From contig NC_051092.1 of NCBI RefSeq assembly GCF_901709675.1, forward strand, positions 14,484,991-14,548,990: a stretch of 64,000 nt of DNA, written 5' to 3'. This DNA is from Syngnathus acus. Taxonomy: Eukaryota; Chordata; Actinopteri; Syngnathiformes; Syngnathidae. Below are positions 31,001-42,096 of this stretch, piece after piece. Below the pieces are notes generated by a model. It was given only the letters and a program-made list of their open reading frames with translations, ran no database searches and was not told the origin of the DNA. Position 1 is the stretch's first letter, and each line of letters begins with the position of its first letter. The translations under genes were made by a program, and so were the position numbers.

Positions 31001-33049
31001 TATAATGTCCTTTGCCTTTATTGTAGTCAAATTAGAAACATTCAAAAAATCTTTAGTGAGCTAAAAATCGGCACAGCCAATGAAGCTAAAACACAAAAAC
31101 GGTTTTATTTGGGGCGTCTTACCAAAGCCAGTGTTGTTAAAAGGTCTGCTGTCGTTTTTGTACAAATTATAGCCAACAATTTGTCACTTTGGATTCTAAA
31201 TAAATCTACGATGGATTGATAGCATTTATATAAATACGATTTGTCAATGTATTGTATACATGATGAGACGTACCTCTATTTCTGTTTTGTATTTTGTTGC
31301 TACATTGACTTGTCACCCGTGCTGGAAATAACCCACACATTGATATTATCATCTGTCAGTTCAAATAAATACCAGCAGATTCAATGTCAGTCAAGCTGAG
31401 GCGGGCGGTGTACACGCATCTTGTTCACCGCTGCAAAATAAACACCCCCACCCACACTTCATTTACCTGTTGGACCGAGTGACTTTCAAATGAAATAGAA
31501 ATAGCAATCTATCATTATGTGACAAGGGGAAAGCCTCTGGGGGCAGGTGTGCCTTTGAAATAATGGAACAGATCAAGCAGTCAAGTACAGAAAGAAACCA
31601 TTATTTGCATAATGTTCTGTCTGGCGGAGTCGTCGTCTGGTAGATTAACTTCATCTGATATTTGCAAGGCAAGCCCGAATCAATCCCAATGGAATTTTTT
31701 TTTACGGTTTTAAAGAAGCAGCGGTCTGACAATTTTTGGATTGACAATTAACAGTTGGTCATAAATACTTGTGAAAACAGTTTAGTTTACAAAAGCAAGA
31801 GTCAAAGTTTGGTAGCTATTGGTAGCTAGTCACTACTCCAACAAAGTTGTGCACTTTACAAACCAAAGTATCAAATCTTTGGCAGATGTTATTGTGCTTA
31901 GCGCCGTTGAACACCGTTTCGACACTGTTATTGTAAGGCAGACTTTCTACATGTTGGTGATTTAGCAAGACATCTGCTTTTGAAGGAAGCACTATATTAC
32001 AAGAGTTGGTCTTGCCTTGACAATGTTACTGCAGGGCTGTTCCTGTCAAGGCAGCCAGCCCACTGGATCAAATTCCCAAGGCAATGCAAAGGCGATCTGT
32101 TTAATGGCAGAAATTTCTGAAAACGCTGGCGTTGGAATCTTTAACCACATCACAAATGCAGTGTCCCGTTCCTTATTGCAGACAATTTCGATTTGCTGCC
32201 TTCCGATCGGTGTTTGTCAGGGTTGCGGATGTTAGCCAAACGGTTGCCAGATGTTGGGCAGACCTGCACATTTCTTCTGACAAGGGAATTTTGAACATGT
32301 TCCAAATTGACCTGCATCAAGATAAACCACTAAAACAGTTGACTAATGTTTTGCAAACATTTGCAACCTTGAACGATTCCCCGACAAGCGCCGATGTGAA
32401 CGCAACTTTCGCTTTCTTCAAAAACACACAAGGTAGTCTAAACATTCATTCTCTGTGATTGAAATAAAACAAGAAATATATTAAGAAAGGTACGTAACGA
32501 CACAAGAAGGTGTTAAATCTGTCTTCCTGTTTCCAGCAAAGGTCTTTGAGGGTAAAAGAATAAGAAAGAGTGACGCAATGCCTGCATCTAGTGTTACCAA
32601 AAAGTGCTCCCCTGAGTATGCAAGCCAAGACGAGAAGAACCAGGCATGAAGTGCAGACAGGGGGCAGTCTTCCTCTCAATGCTCATGATTTTTGCAAGAC
32701 TTGAATCATCCGCACTCAGCCCAGAGCTGAAAATGATGAGCGGTAAAGCGTCAACAATTAGAAGTGTCATCTTCCCATCTTTAATTTTTTATTAAACGTG
32801 TTCTGTGCAAAATAATTTGACGTGTAGAATCGCGACAGTAAAATCAGAAGCATCCGTATCATTACACCTTAGGGAAATCCGGGGTATTTGTTTTACTTAA
32901 CAAGCCTCTAAGAGGATTTCTGGCGAAGTGAATGGCAGCAGCGTTGAGGTTATCAGATGACGGACGGCCCCGTGAGGGAGGATTGCCAGTCAAATGAGGA
33001 AAAAGCAGCTAGGCAAGACCAAAGTTGGCAATCACGCTACTAGAATTCA
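28037..33049. other. Intergenic sequence
   Basis: No gene recognised. Includes T-rich simple sequence (28545-28590), a short GC-rich stretch (29670-29760) and a motif-dense unique stretch at 30740-30880 discussed as an enhancer candidate. A 66-codon frame at 28221-28418 has no family resemblance. Confidence 0.55.
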
Positions 33050-33224
33050 GTCTAATGCGCATGAACGTCAAACACAAGGCCCGGGGGCCAGATACGGTCC
33101 GCCACATCATTTTATGTGCCCCGCAAATACAAATTGTGCATCAAATTCGTGTCATTACTGAAATTGCAAATTGTCTTCACTTTTAAAAATCATCTTTTTA
33201 AAAATATTTGAACAATTTTTACTA

Positions 33225-34707
33225 CCGTATTTTTCGGACTAAAAGTCGCTCCGGAATATAGGTCGCATTAGCCATAAAATGCACAATAACGTGAAAAAAA
33301 ACATATATAAGTCGCTCCGGAGTATAAGTCGCATTTTGGGGGAAATTTATTCGACAAAATCCAACACCAAGAACAGACATGAACGAGCAACAACAGGCTA
33401 AACGATAGGTATGCTAACGTGACATAAACACAAACGAAGAGCTGAGAACGGGCTTGACGTAACACTCAGAGTTATTCAAATAACTATTACATAAATAACA
33501 CGTTTATAAAACCATCTGTGTCACTCCAATTCATTAAATCCATCGATCGGCCTTTATGTCAACAATCGGTGCGCGCCGCTGACGACGCTTGCACTTCAAA
33601 ATATTCCACAGGCCCATATAACGATATATAAATTATATATCAAATAACTATTATCTAAGCAATAATATTATCAAACCATCTGTGTCACTCCAAATCATTA
33701 AATCCATTGATCAAATTCCTCGTCCTTTGTCAACAACGCCGCGCGTGCGCCCTGACGTCAGCCTTGTCGTTATTCCACAGATCTAGTATATAACTATATT
33801 GAAGCGTTAACAAAGTACAAGGAAAGACGTGGGTTTGGTAAACGGCTCTTTATTTAACAAAACAAGAGTTCAACGAGCCAACAACTACTGAACTGTAACG
33901 ATAAAAACATATACAAGTTGCTACACGAAATAAAATATATCAAATAACTATAACATAAATAGTTCGCCGTCACACGGCCCCAAGCACCGGCGTCGACGTC
34001 CAGGCGTGTGGCGGCGTGGACTTCCATCCCCGGAAGTGGCACTTCCAGCCACGGAGGTGGAAGAGAGCTCCACAGAATAGGACCGGGCGTGCGTAAAAGT
34101 CCTGTCCAAGCCCCATCCACCGTCCCCGGACAGCCACCCGGCCGAGCGCCGGCCCCCGACTTCCATCCACGGAGGTGAAAGAAAGCTCCGTAGAGTAGGA
34201 CCGGGCGTGAGTAAAAGCCATGTCCGAGCCCCATCCACCGTCCCCGGACAGCCACCCGGCCGAGCGCCGGCCCCCAACTTCCATCCACGGAGATGAAAGA
34301 GAGCTCCGTAGAGTAGGACCGGGCGTGCGTAAAAGCCATAATAGTTTTTCAAACCTTCTATGTCACTCCAAATCATTAAATCCTTCAAACTCTTCGTCCT
34401 CCGTGTCACTTACAAACAAAGCCGCTAATGATGCCGGTACTGCGTGGGGCCCTTCGTCATCTTCGTCATCCCGTGATCGAATCTTTGTCCTTTATGTAAA
34501 CAACCGCTGCGCCGCGCTGCTGACGTCACTGGAAATTCAAATTACAGTAATCTCTTGCTACATCGTGGTTCGTTTATCGCGGTTTCACTTTTTTTAATTT
34601 TATTTTGAAATTCATGAAAAAATTCACATATAAGTCGCTCCTCAGTATAAGTCGCCCCCCCACCCAAACTATAAAACAAAACGCGACTTATAGTCCGAAA
34701 AAGACGG
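33225..34707. mobile_element. Nested TA-targeting non-autonomous DNA transposon (1483 bp)
   Basis: Ends CCGTATTTTTCGGACT and AGTCCGAAAAAGACGG are inverted with one mismatch and are flanked by TA on each side. Sub-terminal sequence repeats the motif AGTCGCTCCGGA(A/G)TATA at both ends. The host element's uninterrupted version at 39704 reads ACTAGTCTG where this one reads ACTA-insert-TAGTCTG, so the duplicated target is TA. The interior is repetitive (TGTGTCACTCCA blocks near 33518, 33681 and 34359, and a 118-bp array) and encodes no transposase. Confidence 0.85.
34041..34336. repeat. 118-bp GC-rich tandem repeat inside the nested element
   Basis: Unit landmarks GACCGGGCGTG occur at 34081, 34199 and 34317, exactly 118 bp apart, separated by CCCCATCCACCGTCCCCGGA and GCCACCCGGCCGAGCGCC. 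A half unit precedes 34081. The period is not a multiple of three, which lets the same repeated peptide appear in different frames on the minus strand. Confidence 0.9.
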
Positions 34708-34850
34708 TAGTCTGATTTGTAGCTTATACTGTAAATAATATGAGGCGTTCATACGTTTATTTGGGTTGACGGTCATAATGGCCCTCCGAAGGAAACTATG
34801 ACTACAACGCGGCCCCCGAAAAAAATGAGTTTGACACCCCTGGTCTAATA

Positions 34851-37800
34851 ATTCAGTTATTTCATCTTAGGCAGCTGGCAAAGGTAAATAATAAGGTTGA
34901 AAAAGCAAAGAAACAAAAGAGACTTTATTTTTCAAATGAAATATTTAGTCTAGCAGCAGCATGTTATGAAGGTCAAGCCCTTTTTTTTCTTTGTGGTCGC
35001 ACAAAAGCGCCGACCTCAAGTGAGGAAGCGCTAAATCAATATTCGTTGACATTTGTCGGAAGGTGCAAGGCAGCAGGGGGTCGGTCGGACGGGAGTGGAG
35101 TGTGTACAAAGCCTGGAGTGACCGTTAGCTTTTCTGAGAGACCCCCCAGTGCATGAAGGGTGAACAGTTGGAAAGGATCTGCGCTGCGTGCGTTTTAGTC
35201 AGCGTACACAAAAGGAAGTTCAGATGAATAAACCAGTCAAAGAACAAAAGGTAATTGCCAGCTTTAGTGTACAATACGGAATTTAGTGGGCACAAATGTG
35301 ACTAGATGGAGGCGAGAGAAGCAGATTTGCCACCTCCGACACATTGTTTGGGCTGAATAGAAACGCACAACGTCATAAATTCACCCGTGTTTTGGCATGA
35401 AATTTGTTGGCTGTCGAAACAAAGATTGCAAAGGTTTAAATGAGAAAATGTCACGTGGGGTCAGAAAACAAAAGCAGATGCAAATGAACGGAGCCAGGGG
35501 GAAAAAAAAGAAGCCTTGCTATTGTTCAGGTCATGCTTATTGATTTGACTTTTGTCTTGACTGATGGATTTTTGTCATCGTTACAAAGCGCAAAAGTGTG
35601 TCTTTGCTTATCTGGTCATGCCAGAAAATATTGTCAGACCTTCACAGCCTTTGCCTTTCAAATTCATTTAGACCACTAATCTTGAAGACCCTGAGTGTCA
35701 AATGGAAGAGTGAAAATGGCAAAAGAAACTTGTGGATGAATTTATGAAACGTGGACTAATGATTGAGGCATTCAAATGTTTGCAATCCACGCTATTCGAT
35801 TCTGCTTCAGGCTGTGCCACTTACGATATCTTTACCATTTATTTAAAGAGCACAATGAAAAGATGGAATTTGTACTTTGTATGGCTTTTTCACAAATTGT
35901 TGTCGAATGGATCCAGCTCTCCGTGTACAAGCTACCATATTTCTCTTCAGCCGGTTAAACCCGGGAGGAAATCAATATAACACGCCAAACAATAGAACAC
36001 AATGATTTGAGTTTAATGCCGTCGAGCCGAGAATGGCTAATGCTCCAGTTGCAGACGATCGATAACAACACCGGAATGTCTTTCACTGAAACACAGCGCT
36101 CAGAGTAATGAGAAATTAAAGAGCATCAAGCACTGCTTCACGCTCTCTGATGCCTGCATTTGACCTACACGTCTGGCTACAATCTAATCCCACTTTAAAA
36201 AACATTGCTAGTGATATTACGGTTCTAGACAGTTGTGATTTGAAACAGAATTGCACTTAGTTGGAAAAAGAAACAGGTCAGGATTGACAAAAACAGACAA
36301 AAGATTGCTTAGAACAGACTAAGGTAGCTAGCGTGTTAGCTAGTATGTTTGCTAGCGTGTTAGCTGGCGTGTTAGCTAGCGTGTTTGCTAGCGTGTTAAC
36401 TAACACGTTAGCTAGCACATTAGCTAGCGTGTGATTGATCTGGTTACCTGGATCCTGCCACAAGGGGCGAGCTCCCGCAAGATGTCTGACAGTTTGAAAC
36501 ATGCAGTGTTGCCTGTTCTGAATTTCACAATTCAGTTCTTAACGCTGCGCTAATGTGGAAAAGTTTGCTCAGGGACTGCAGTGTAGCAGCCAGCATGTAA
36601 TTAATGAAGCATGTCCTCGGGGTGAAAAAAAATGACAGCCGCATTTTGGAGCTTCTGATACAGGGTGTTGAGTTGCGGCGGGCCTTGAGGGGACCTGCCA
36701 AATCCCTCCCCCTCAAATCAGATACTTGATAAATATTCAATGACACGTGGGCGGGCTTATGGGCAACGTCGGGTTCCGTTTCCTTGAACACGGTGAAGGC
36801 TTGAACGTAATTCAGCAGCTCAAACCGTAGCGCACGTCTGGATCAACACCCCCTGGGGATTCTTCTTCTGATCTCCCAGGCGGTCGATATCAGTGACAGG
36901 AAATGATACCCCCGAGACACTGAAAAGTGGCTGCAGTCAAAATTGTCAACCTAGGAAAGAAAATACTCCAAGTTACCTGTGACGTTTTGGAATGGTACAC
37001 TTTATATTCTACCTGTAAATTTTGTCAGTCACTCAACCTCTGACCCGATGACAGGATCAATAGCACCGATGACTGCTGTTAGCTTTCTCCATGGCGTCAC
37101 GCGTGAATCCTTTTCCGTATTTTGTACAATCTACTAAATATTATTGGAGGTCTCTACCGCCTTCTTTGTGTAAATAACGGTTTCATAGCAGGCCATAAGC
37201 GAGAGACCGCATGTTAATGCAATACACGACCATGAAAGTGCTATCAGCTTCTGACCTTAATTAATTCATCAGACAGCTACTTGACCTGCGGTCAGGACGC
37301 TCTGACTGCAGCACAGTAACAGCTCCGGCAATATTTTTTTATAATCCTTTTTTTTTTACCGTTTTGACTCTTGGCTTCTGCTCCTTGATTTAAATCGGGG
37401 GGATTCTTTCTCATTACCCACCAACGTCAAAATGCAAAATCTTGTCTTGAGGTCACTGGTTTTAATACCATAAATTGAATCTAACCTTTTCTGAGCTAAG
37501 ATGTTATACCCAATCAATGTAAGAATTTGTTTGTTTTTTGTTCGTTGAATGCTTCTCGGTGGCTAGAGACCGACACACTATACCGTACAATATATTAATC
37601 AAAGCCAACACGCTAAACATCCTGCCTCTACCTTCCACAATGCAAATGACCCAAAATAGCTTCACGATGGTGAACACGTTTTGGTGTCGTCCGACAAAGA
37701 GGTATTTGAAACTCTGCCAGTGGACTAACACATCCCTGTAATTGCTGCATGCGCCAATGGCAACCTATTAAGTTAAAAGCTGTTTCAGTGGCGGTCTTGG

Positions 37801-39695
37801 CTTTCACCGTATACGCCATCACAGCAGGGAAAAGGGATTGCTTACGTGCTAGACAAAGACACACACCTAGTCAGTGTGCCGCATAAAGGAAACTTTGTTC
37901 CCTCCTCATCTACAGTAGCGCGCCACAAATTAGCTTAGCACATGCTGGGCTGGGCAAACTGCTGCCTACATTGGCAGCGCCAAACATTGGAACGCGGCAT
38001 GAAAAGGATATTCATCTCAGGTTGAATATTTTTCCCCCCGCCTGACTGCAAATCAGTATTTATGGAGGTGCAGAACCTCAATTTTGTTTTCAATTTCCCA
38101 GATACAAATTGCTGTAATATGATGGAATAACACCGCGCAGTCTTTCAAGTTCATTAGCCGACCGTGATACTATTGGGCGTCCAGGATCGTACCACGGAAT
38201 ACTGCCGGAGGTTGTAGCATTCAAACTTTCACAATTCTGTCATTTAGTACATGTGCTCAAATAGATCACTTACAAACTGGAATCCCAGTCACCGGAGATA
38301 CGTGTCACGTTGATTGGCTCAGAGTAAGACAAATTACCCCGAAGATACTTAACGCCGTATTAATTTCACAGTATCGATAAAAGGCTACCAGGGCGGTGCT
38401 GTGTCTCAAGTGAGACATTTGACAAAGGGAAATGGGATACTTTGAATACTTGATGGGTCCCACAAGTATGCAAAGCTGCCTGGACTGCTGCAAATGCTTT
38501 TATGTGACGGGGGGGGTGGGCGGCGGCCTTTTTGAGAAAGAGGCAACAAACCTGTTTTGGAGTGAATAATGGCAAAACCGCAGCTGTAATATTCCAACAA
38601 AGAGCTGAGCATTATGTAGAACGCTCAAATCGGAACTACTGGGCTCTCATTGTGAAGCTCTCAGCGAAGGTTTTCTGCTTGTCCTCGAAATGAATTCATA
38701 TCAGGAGATCCGCGGCGTTGAACCGTGCTAATGAGTTCAACCTCCTCATCTATTTCATTTTTCACTCGATATCAGGCAGATATGAGCCAGACAGCTTGAC
38801 AGATTTTTTTTTAAATAATACAACGTAAACATGACTCACCCATTGGAGGTGAATTTAAGGCTCCGTCACTGAACTATGCCGTGAAACGGATCAGCTCACA
38901 CTTCAGTGACTCGACGGTACCGCCCACAACTTTCATAAACAGCGAGAGAGAGTTCTTTTACTATAAGCACTGTGCTATTGTTCACAAAAGAATCTTAAAA
39001 TAGCTTTGGAAACAAGCTCTCATGACGTTCGCTCAAGACTTGTCAAACTACTTTTGTTACTCTGACATTCGCTTAGAATGATTTGGTGGGGTCAAGCCGT
39101 GGAAAGTGCCAGAAATATTTTGGATTTTTATTACAGTACGCGGAGATCTCAAGCAATTATTGAAAAAAAAATTCAAACGTTTTCCACAGATTTGGATGAA
39201 AATGAGATTTGTCTGATTGTTAACAAAACCGTAGAATGTCACTCTTTGACCTAAAAGTTGTTTTTTTGTTCAGTACGTCTCTTGAAATCAAATTTCAGAG
39301 CCACTTCCAAGCGTGGATCTGATCATTTTTCTGGAACTGTTTACAGAATGATTGAATGCAGACGTGCGGGTGCTCCGCTTTGGCATTGCACTCAGCCAAG
39401 CATCAAATAGATCATAGTTGCGATAGTCATCCCTCAGTGGCACTGAATGGAGATCATCTCAAATATCACTCATGTTTATTAGCTCAACATTCAAAAAGAT
39501 ACACTCAAAGTTATGACTGGTTGTCAGGGAATAAAACAAATGTAGCATCACAATTCATATCCTGCCATTCGTAATTGGCAACAAATCCAAGAAGACGTCC
39601 AAAGCAAATGATTGACCAATGGAGACAAACGTTACCATGACAACTGCTGTACCTTCTCCCAGGAGTCACTCTGTCGTCGTCATGGTAACGCAAAG
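34851..39695. other. Intergenic sequence
   Basis: No gene recognised. Apart from the GCTAGC minisatellite the sequence is unique with no open frame of recognisable family. Confidence 0.55.
36325..36432. repeat. 12-bp minisatellite (GCTAGCGTGTTA)n with quasi-palindromic centre
   Basis: About nine imperfect copies of GCTAGCGTGTTA. Near 36391-36420 the array flips: GCTAGCGTGTTA is followed by TAACACGTTAGCTAGC, so the right third is an inverted version of the left. Confidence 0.85.
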
Positions 39696-39703
39696 TTGTA
39701 GAG

Positions 39704-40006
39704 CAGGGGTGTCAAACTCATTTTTGTCGCGGGCCGCATCATAGTTTCCTTCGGAGGGACATTATGTCAACTCGAATAAATGTATGAACGCTTCATATTC
39801 TAAACAGTATAAGCTACAAAATAGACAAATACGTTTTCAAATCAGACTAGTAAAAACTGTATTTTAAAAAGATTATTTTTTAAAGTGAAGACAATTTACA
39901 ATTTTCGTAATGGCATGAATTTGATACACAATTTGTCTTCGCGGGCCACATAAAATGATGTGGCGGGCCGTATCTGGGCCCCCGGGCCTTATATTTGACA
40001 CTTGTG
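39704..40006. mobile_element. Non-autonomous hAT element (303 bp), CAGGGGTGTCAAACTC family, intact copy
   Basis: Begins CAGGGGTGTCAAACTC and ends TTTGACACTTGTG, with a perfect 8-bp target duplication TTGTAGAG (39696-39703 and 40007-40014). It has no coding capacity. It serves as the empty-site reference for the nested insertion at 33225. Confidence 0.9.
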
Positions 40007-40014
40007 TTGTAGAG

Positions 40015-41274
40015 GAAAAGCCAGACGTGCGGCGGCTAATTTCCATCCCTCATTATGACAGGATGTAAACAAAACTTCAATAAGCTCATCACAAAGTTAC
40101 AATGCAAAACCCATTTTGGGATTTATTATTCTTTTGACGCACACGCTCGGCTTTTCATTTTCGTCCGTTGGATGGTGTGAAAGTCTCCACAGCTGTTTTA
40201 CACCTTACGCAGACGTTTCATCCATCATCCAAAATGTAAATCCAGACTGGACTATGATGGACTGCTTAGCATGTGACTTTTCATCCCTTCCAAATGCGAC
40301 CCATAAATCTCCACTTTTCTGCAATTTGAATAAGCAACTCTCCAGTTTGTCCTTGGCTTCGATAAGAAAGCTCACCGACAGAATTTAGGAGCAAATATAT
40401 TACCTTGTAAATCTTCTAATGTCGAGTCCATTAATTGGTCCCTCCCTTGCCGTTTTATAGAGTGGGTAAGAAATGTCTTCCCGAGCCAAACGCTACTTTT
40501 AGTGTTTTTCAGACATCAACTCGAGATCAATAGCGTTGCTTGCTTATCTGCAAGCCTTCTAGATGAAGATAAATGGCTCCATTTCAAAAGTAATTAGCCA
40601 AGTGTGTGCTTATTCCCCGAGTATCTTGACTTTATAACGGAACAATTGGCTTCGCTTTTTCTGTCACAATTATTCATTCGCACAAAGGCGGACAATGAGT
40701 CGGAATACATTCGGGCATGACGAGGAAACCTTCACGAGCCAAAGCGCTATGCGAGCTTTTTGAAGTGACACACAGACAGAATGTGTTCCGCACAAGCCTT
40801 TGAAAACTTTGTTACCAAGGAGTATCAAAGGAAAGCTTTGCAGATAAATTTCCCTTTACCCCTCTCAGACAGATAAGAAAAAGTTTTGTAGCTTTTCCAG
40901 CATTTCATTTGTTTTTATCCCCGTTGTGCCTTCGTCGAGAGCGCTGCTACGAATCTTTGTGACGTTAGGGATTTTTCCGACAAGATAGCCGCTTGTTGTG
41001 GGTGAAAATGACTTTCTGGTGCACTATTTTGCTAGCAGTGTAAAGTTGACAGGCCTCATTCACGCATTTCATGCGTACGAATATTTGACTCTTGAATGAG
41101 TTGAATCTTGAATCCGAGTTGAACTCTCCCAGTAAATTTCGAGCGCTTCTTTTCTCTTTATAAATTTCTTTGTGAGGTTAGAATGATCAAATGTTGTGAA
41201 AATTGCAAACATTGAGCGTCCATTTATTTCCTAAAATTGGTCCAAACACATTTGGAGATTTTATTTTCAATAAT
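40015..41274. other. Intergenic sequence
   Basis: No gene or repeat recognised in this 1.26-kb stretch. Confidence 0.5.
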
Positions 41275-41282
41275 ATATATAT

Positions 41283-42055
41283 TAGGGGTGTAACGATTCA
41301 TCGATACACATCGATTAATCGATATAATGCTCTACGATTTGTTGGCATCGATGCTAAACGTAAACATCGATCTATATCGCCCGTTTTTGACCTCGGACAT
41401 TAGACGCGACTTTATTTTGAAATCCAGTTCATTGTTGCTTGCTTCCTCTTTCCGGGAGCAGTGCGCGGCGTGTTGTGTTGTGAGCAGAGCAGGCACGTGA
41501 AAGGGGAGCCGACAACTACGCGGCTCCTGGGCTGGTGCTATGGCTAGTGTCCAAGAAGACGAGGAAATTCGCTCCCCTTTCGGCTTCAAGTCATTCGTTT
41601 GGAAGCACTTTTTTTTTGCATTTGGATTAGAACATATGGTCAAGGTGTAATGTTTACTACATTCATTATAAAGAACTTATTTTTGTTTTGTAATTAAATA
41701 GTTCAGTAATGCACTTTAAAGTTAATGGTATTACAAAAAAAGAAAGAATATTCATTTTTCTTTACTTACTTATATGAGAAAAAATATAGGAATTTGATCA
41801 AGTTCAGTGTTAAAATAAGCACTTTGTATACTACAATACTCTTGTAATTTCCGAAATAAAGAGTTTGCAGTACCTTGTTGATTTTGCGTATGAATTGTTA
41901 TAAATCAGGATATTGTTCTATATCGATCGTAGAGCACTATATCGTGATGTATCGTGAATGAATCACAGCAGGCTTTAAGATATCGGCAAATATCGTATCG
42001 TGATTCTTTGTATCGATATGATATCGTATCGTGACAAAACCCGCGATTTACACCC

Positions 42056-42058
<3 letters not shown>
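41283..42058 (+). mobile_element. hAT element remnant (776 bp) keeping the start of a BED-finger transposase
   Basis: Ends TAGGGGTGTAACGAT and GATTTACACCCCTA are inverted; flanks are ATATATAT on both sides, which fits an 8-bp hAT duplication but is trivial in an AT repeat. Sub-terminal sequence is rich in ATCGAT/TATCG motifs in inverted orientation. Inside, a 36-codon frame begins like a ZBED/hAT transposase. The rest of the transposase is deleted, so the copy is non-autonomous. Confidence 0.8.
41540..41650 (+). pseudogene. N-terminal fragment of a ZBED-type hAT transposase
   Basis: ATG at 41540 opens a 36-codon frame, MASVQEDEEIRSPFGFKSFV then WKHFFFAF..., ending at TAA 41648-41650. The acidic start and the K-S-x-V-W-K-H-F signature are those of BED zinc-finger hAT transposases and domesticated ZBED proteins, where WKHF opens the BED finger. 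The Cys and His ligands that should follow are absent because the frame runs into non-coding sequence. A domesticated exon is unlikely given the intact element ends around it. Confidence 0.65.

Positions 42059-42093
<35 letters not shown>
42059..42093. repeat. (AT)n microsatellite between two transposons
   Basis: Uninterrupted AT from the hAT right end to the Tc1 left end; it continues for a few units beyond the Tc1 right end at 43714, so the Tc1 element landed inside the repeat. Confidence 0.9.

Positions 42094-42096
<3 letters not shown>

Larger units (their letters stand above)
33058..34842. mobile_element. hAT-type element, CAGGGGTGTCAAACTC family, split by a nested insertion
   Basis: The left part (33058-33222) runs from GAACGTCAAACACAAGGCC through CACATCATTTTATGTG; the right part (34710-34842) contains GGCCCTCCGAAGGAAACTATG and ends GAGTTTGACACCCCTG. 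Flanks are GTCTAATG (33050-33057) and GTCTAATA (34843-34850), an 8-bp target duplication with one change. The two halves together align with the intact 303-bp copy at 39704 (opposite orientation). A second element sits at 33225-34707. Confidence 0.85.

Noticed and set aside
33854-34409. Overlapping minus-strand open frames of 104-161 codons with a repeated THARSYSTELSF peptide
   Set aside because: They run through the 118-bp GC-rich array; the period is not divisible by three, so each frame repeats the same peptides. They lie in a non-autonomous transposon and have no family resemblance.
36278-36502. 74-codon frame with Leu-Ala-Asn-Thr repeats
   Set aside because: Translation of the 12-bp minisatellite; the period is a multiple of three, which keeps it open.
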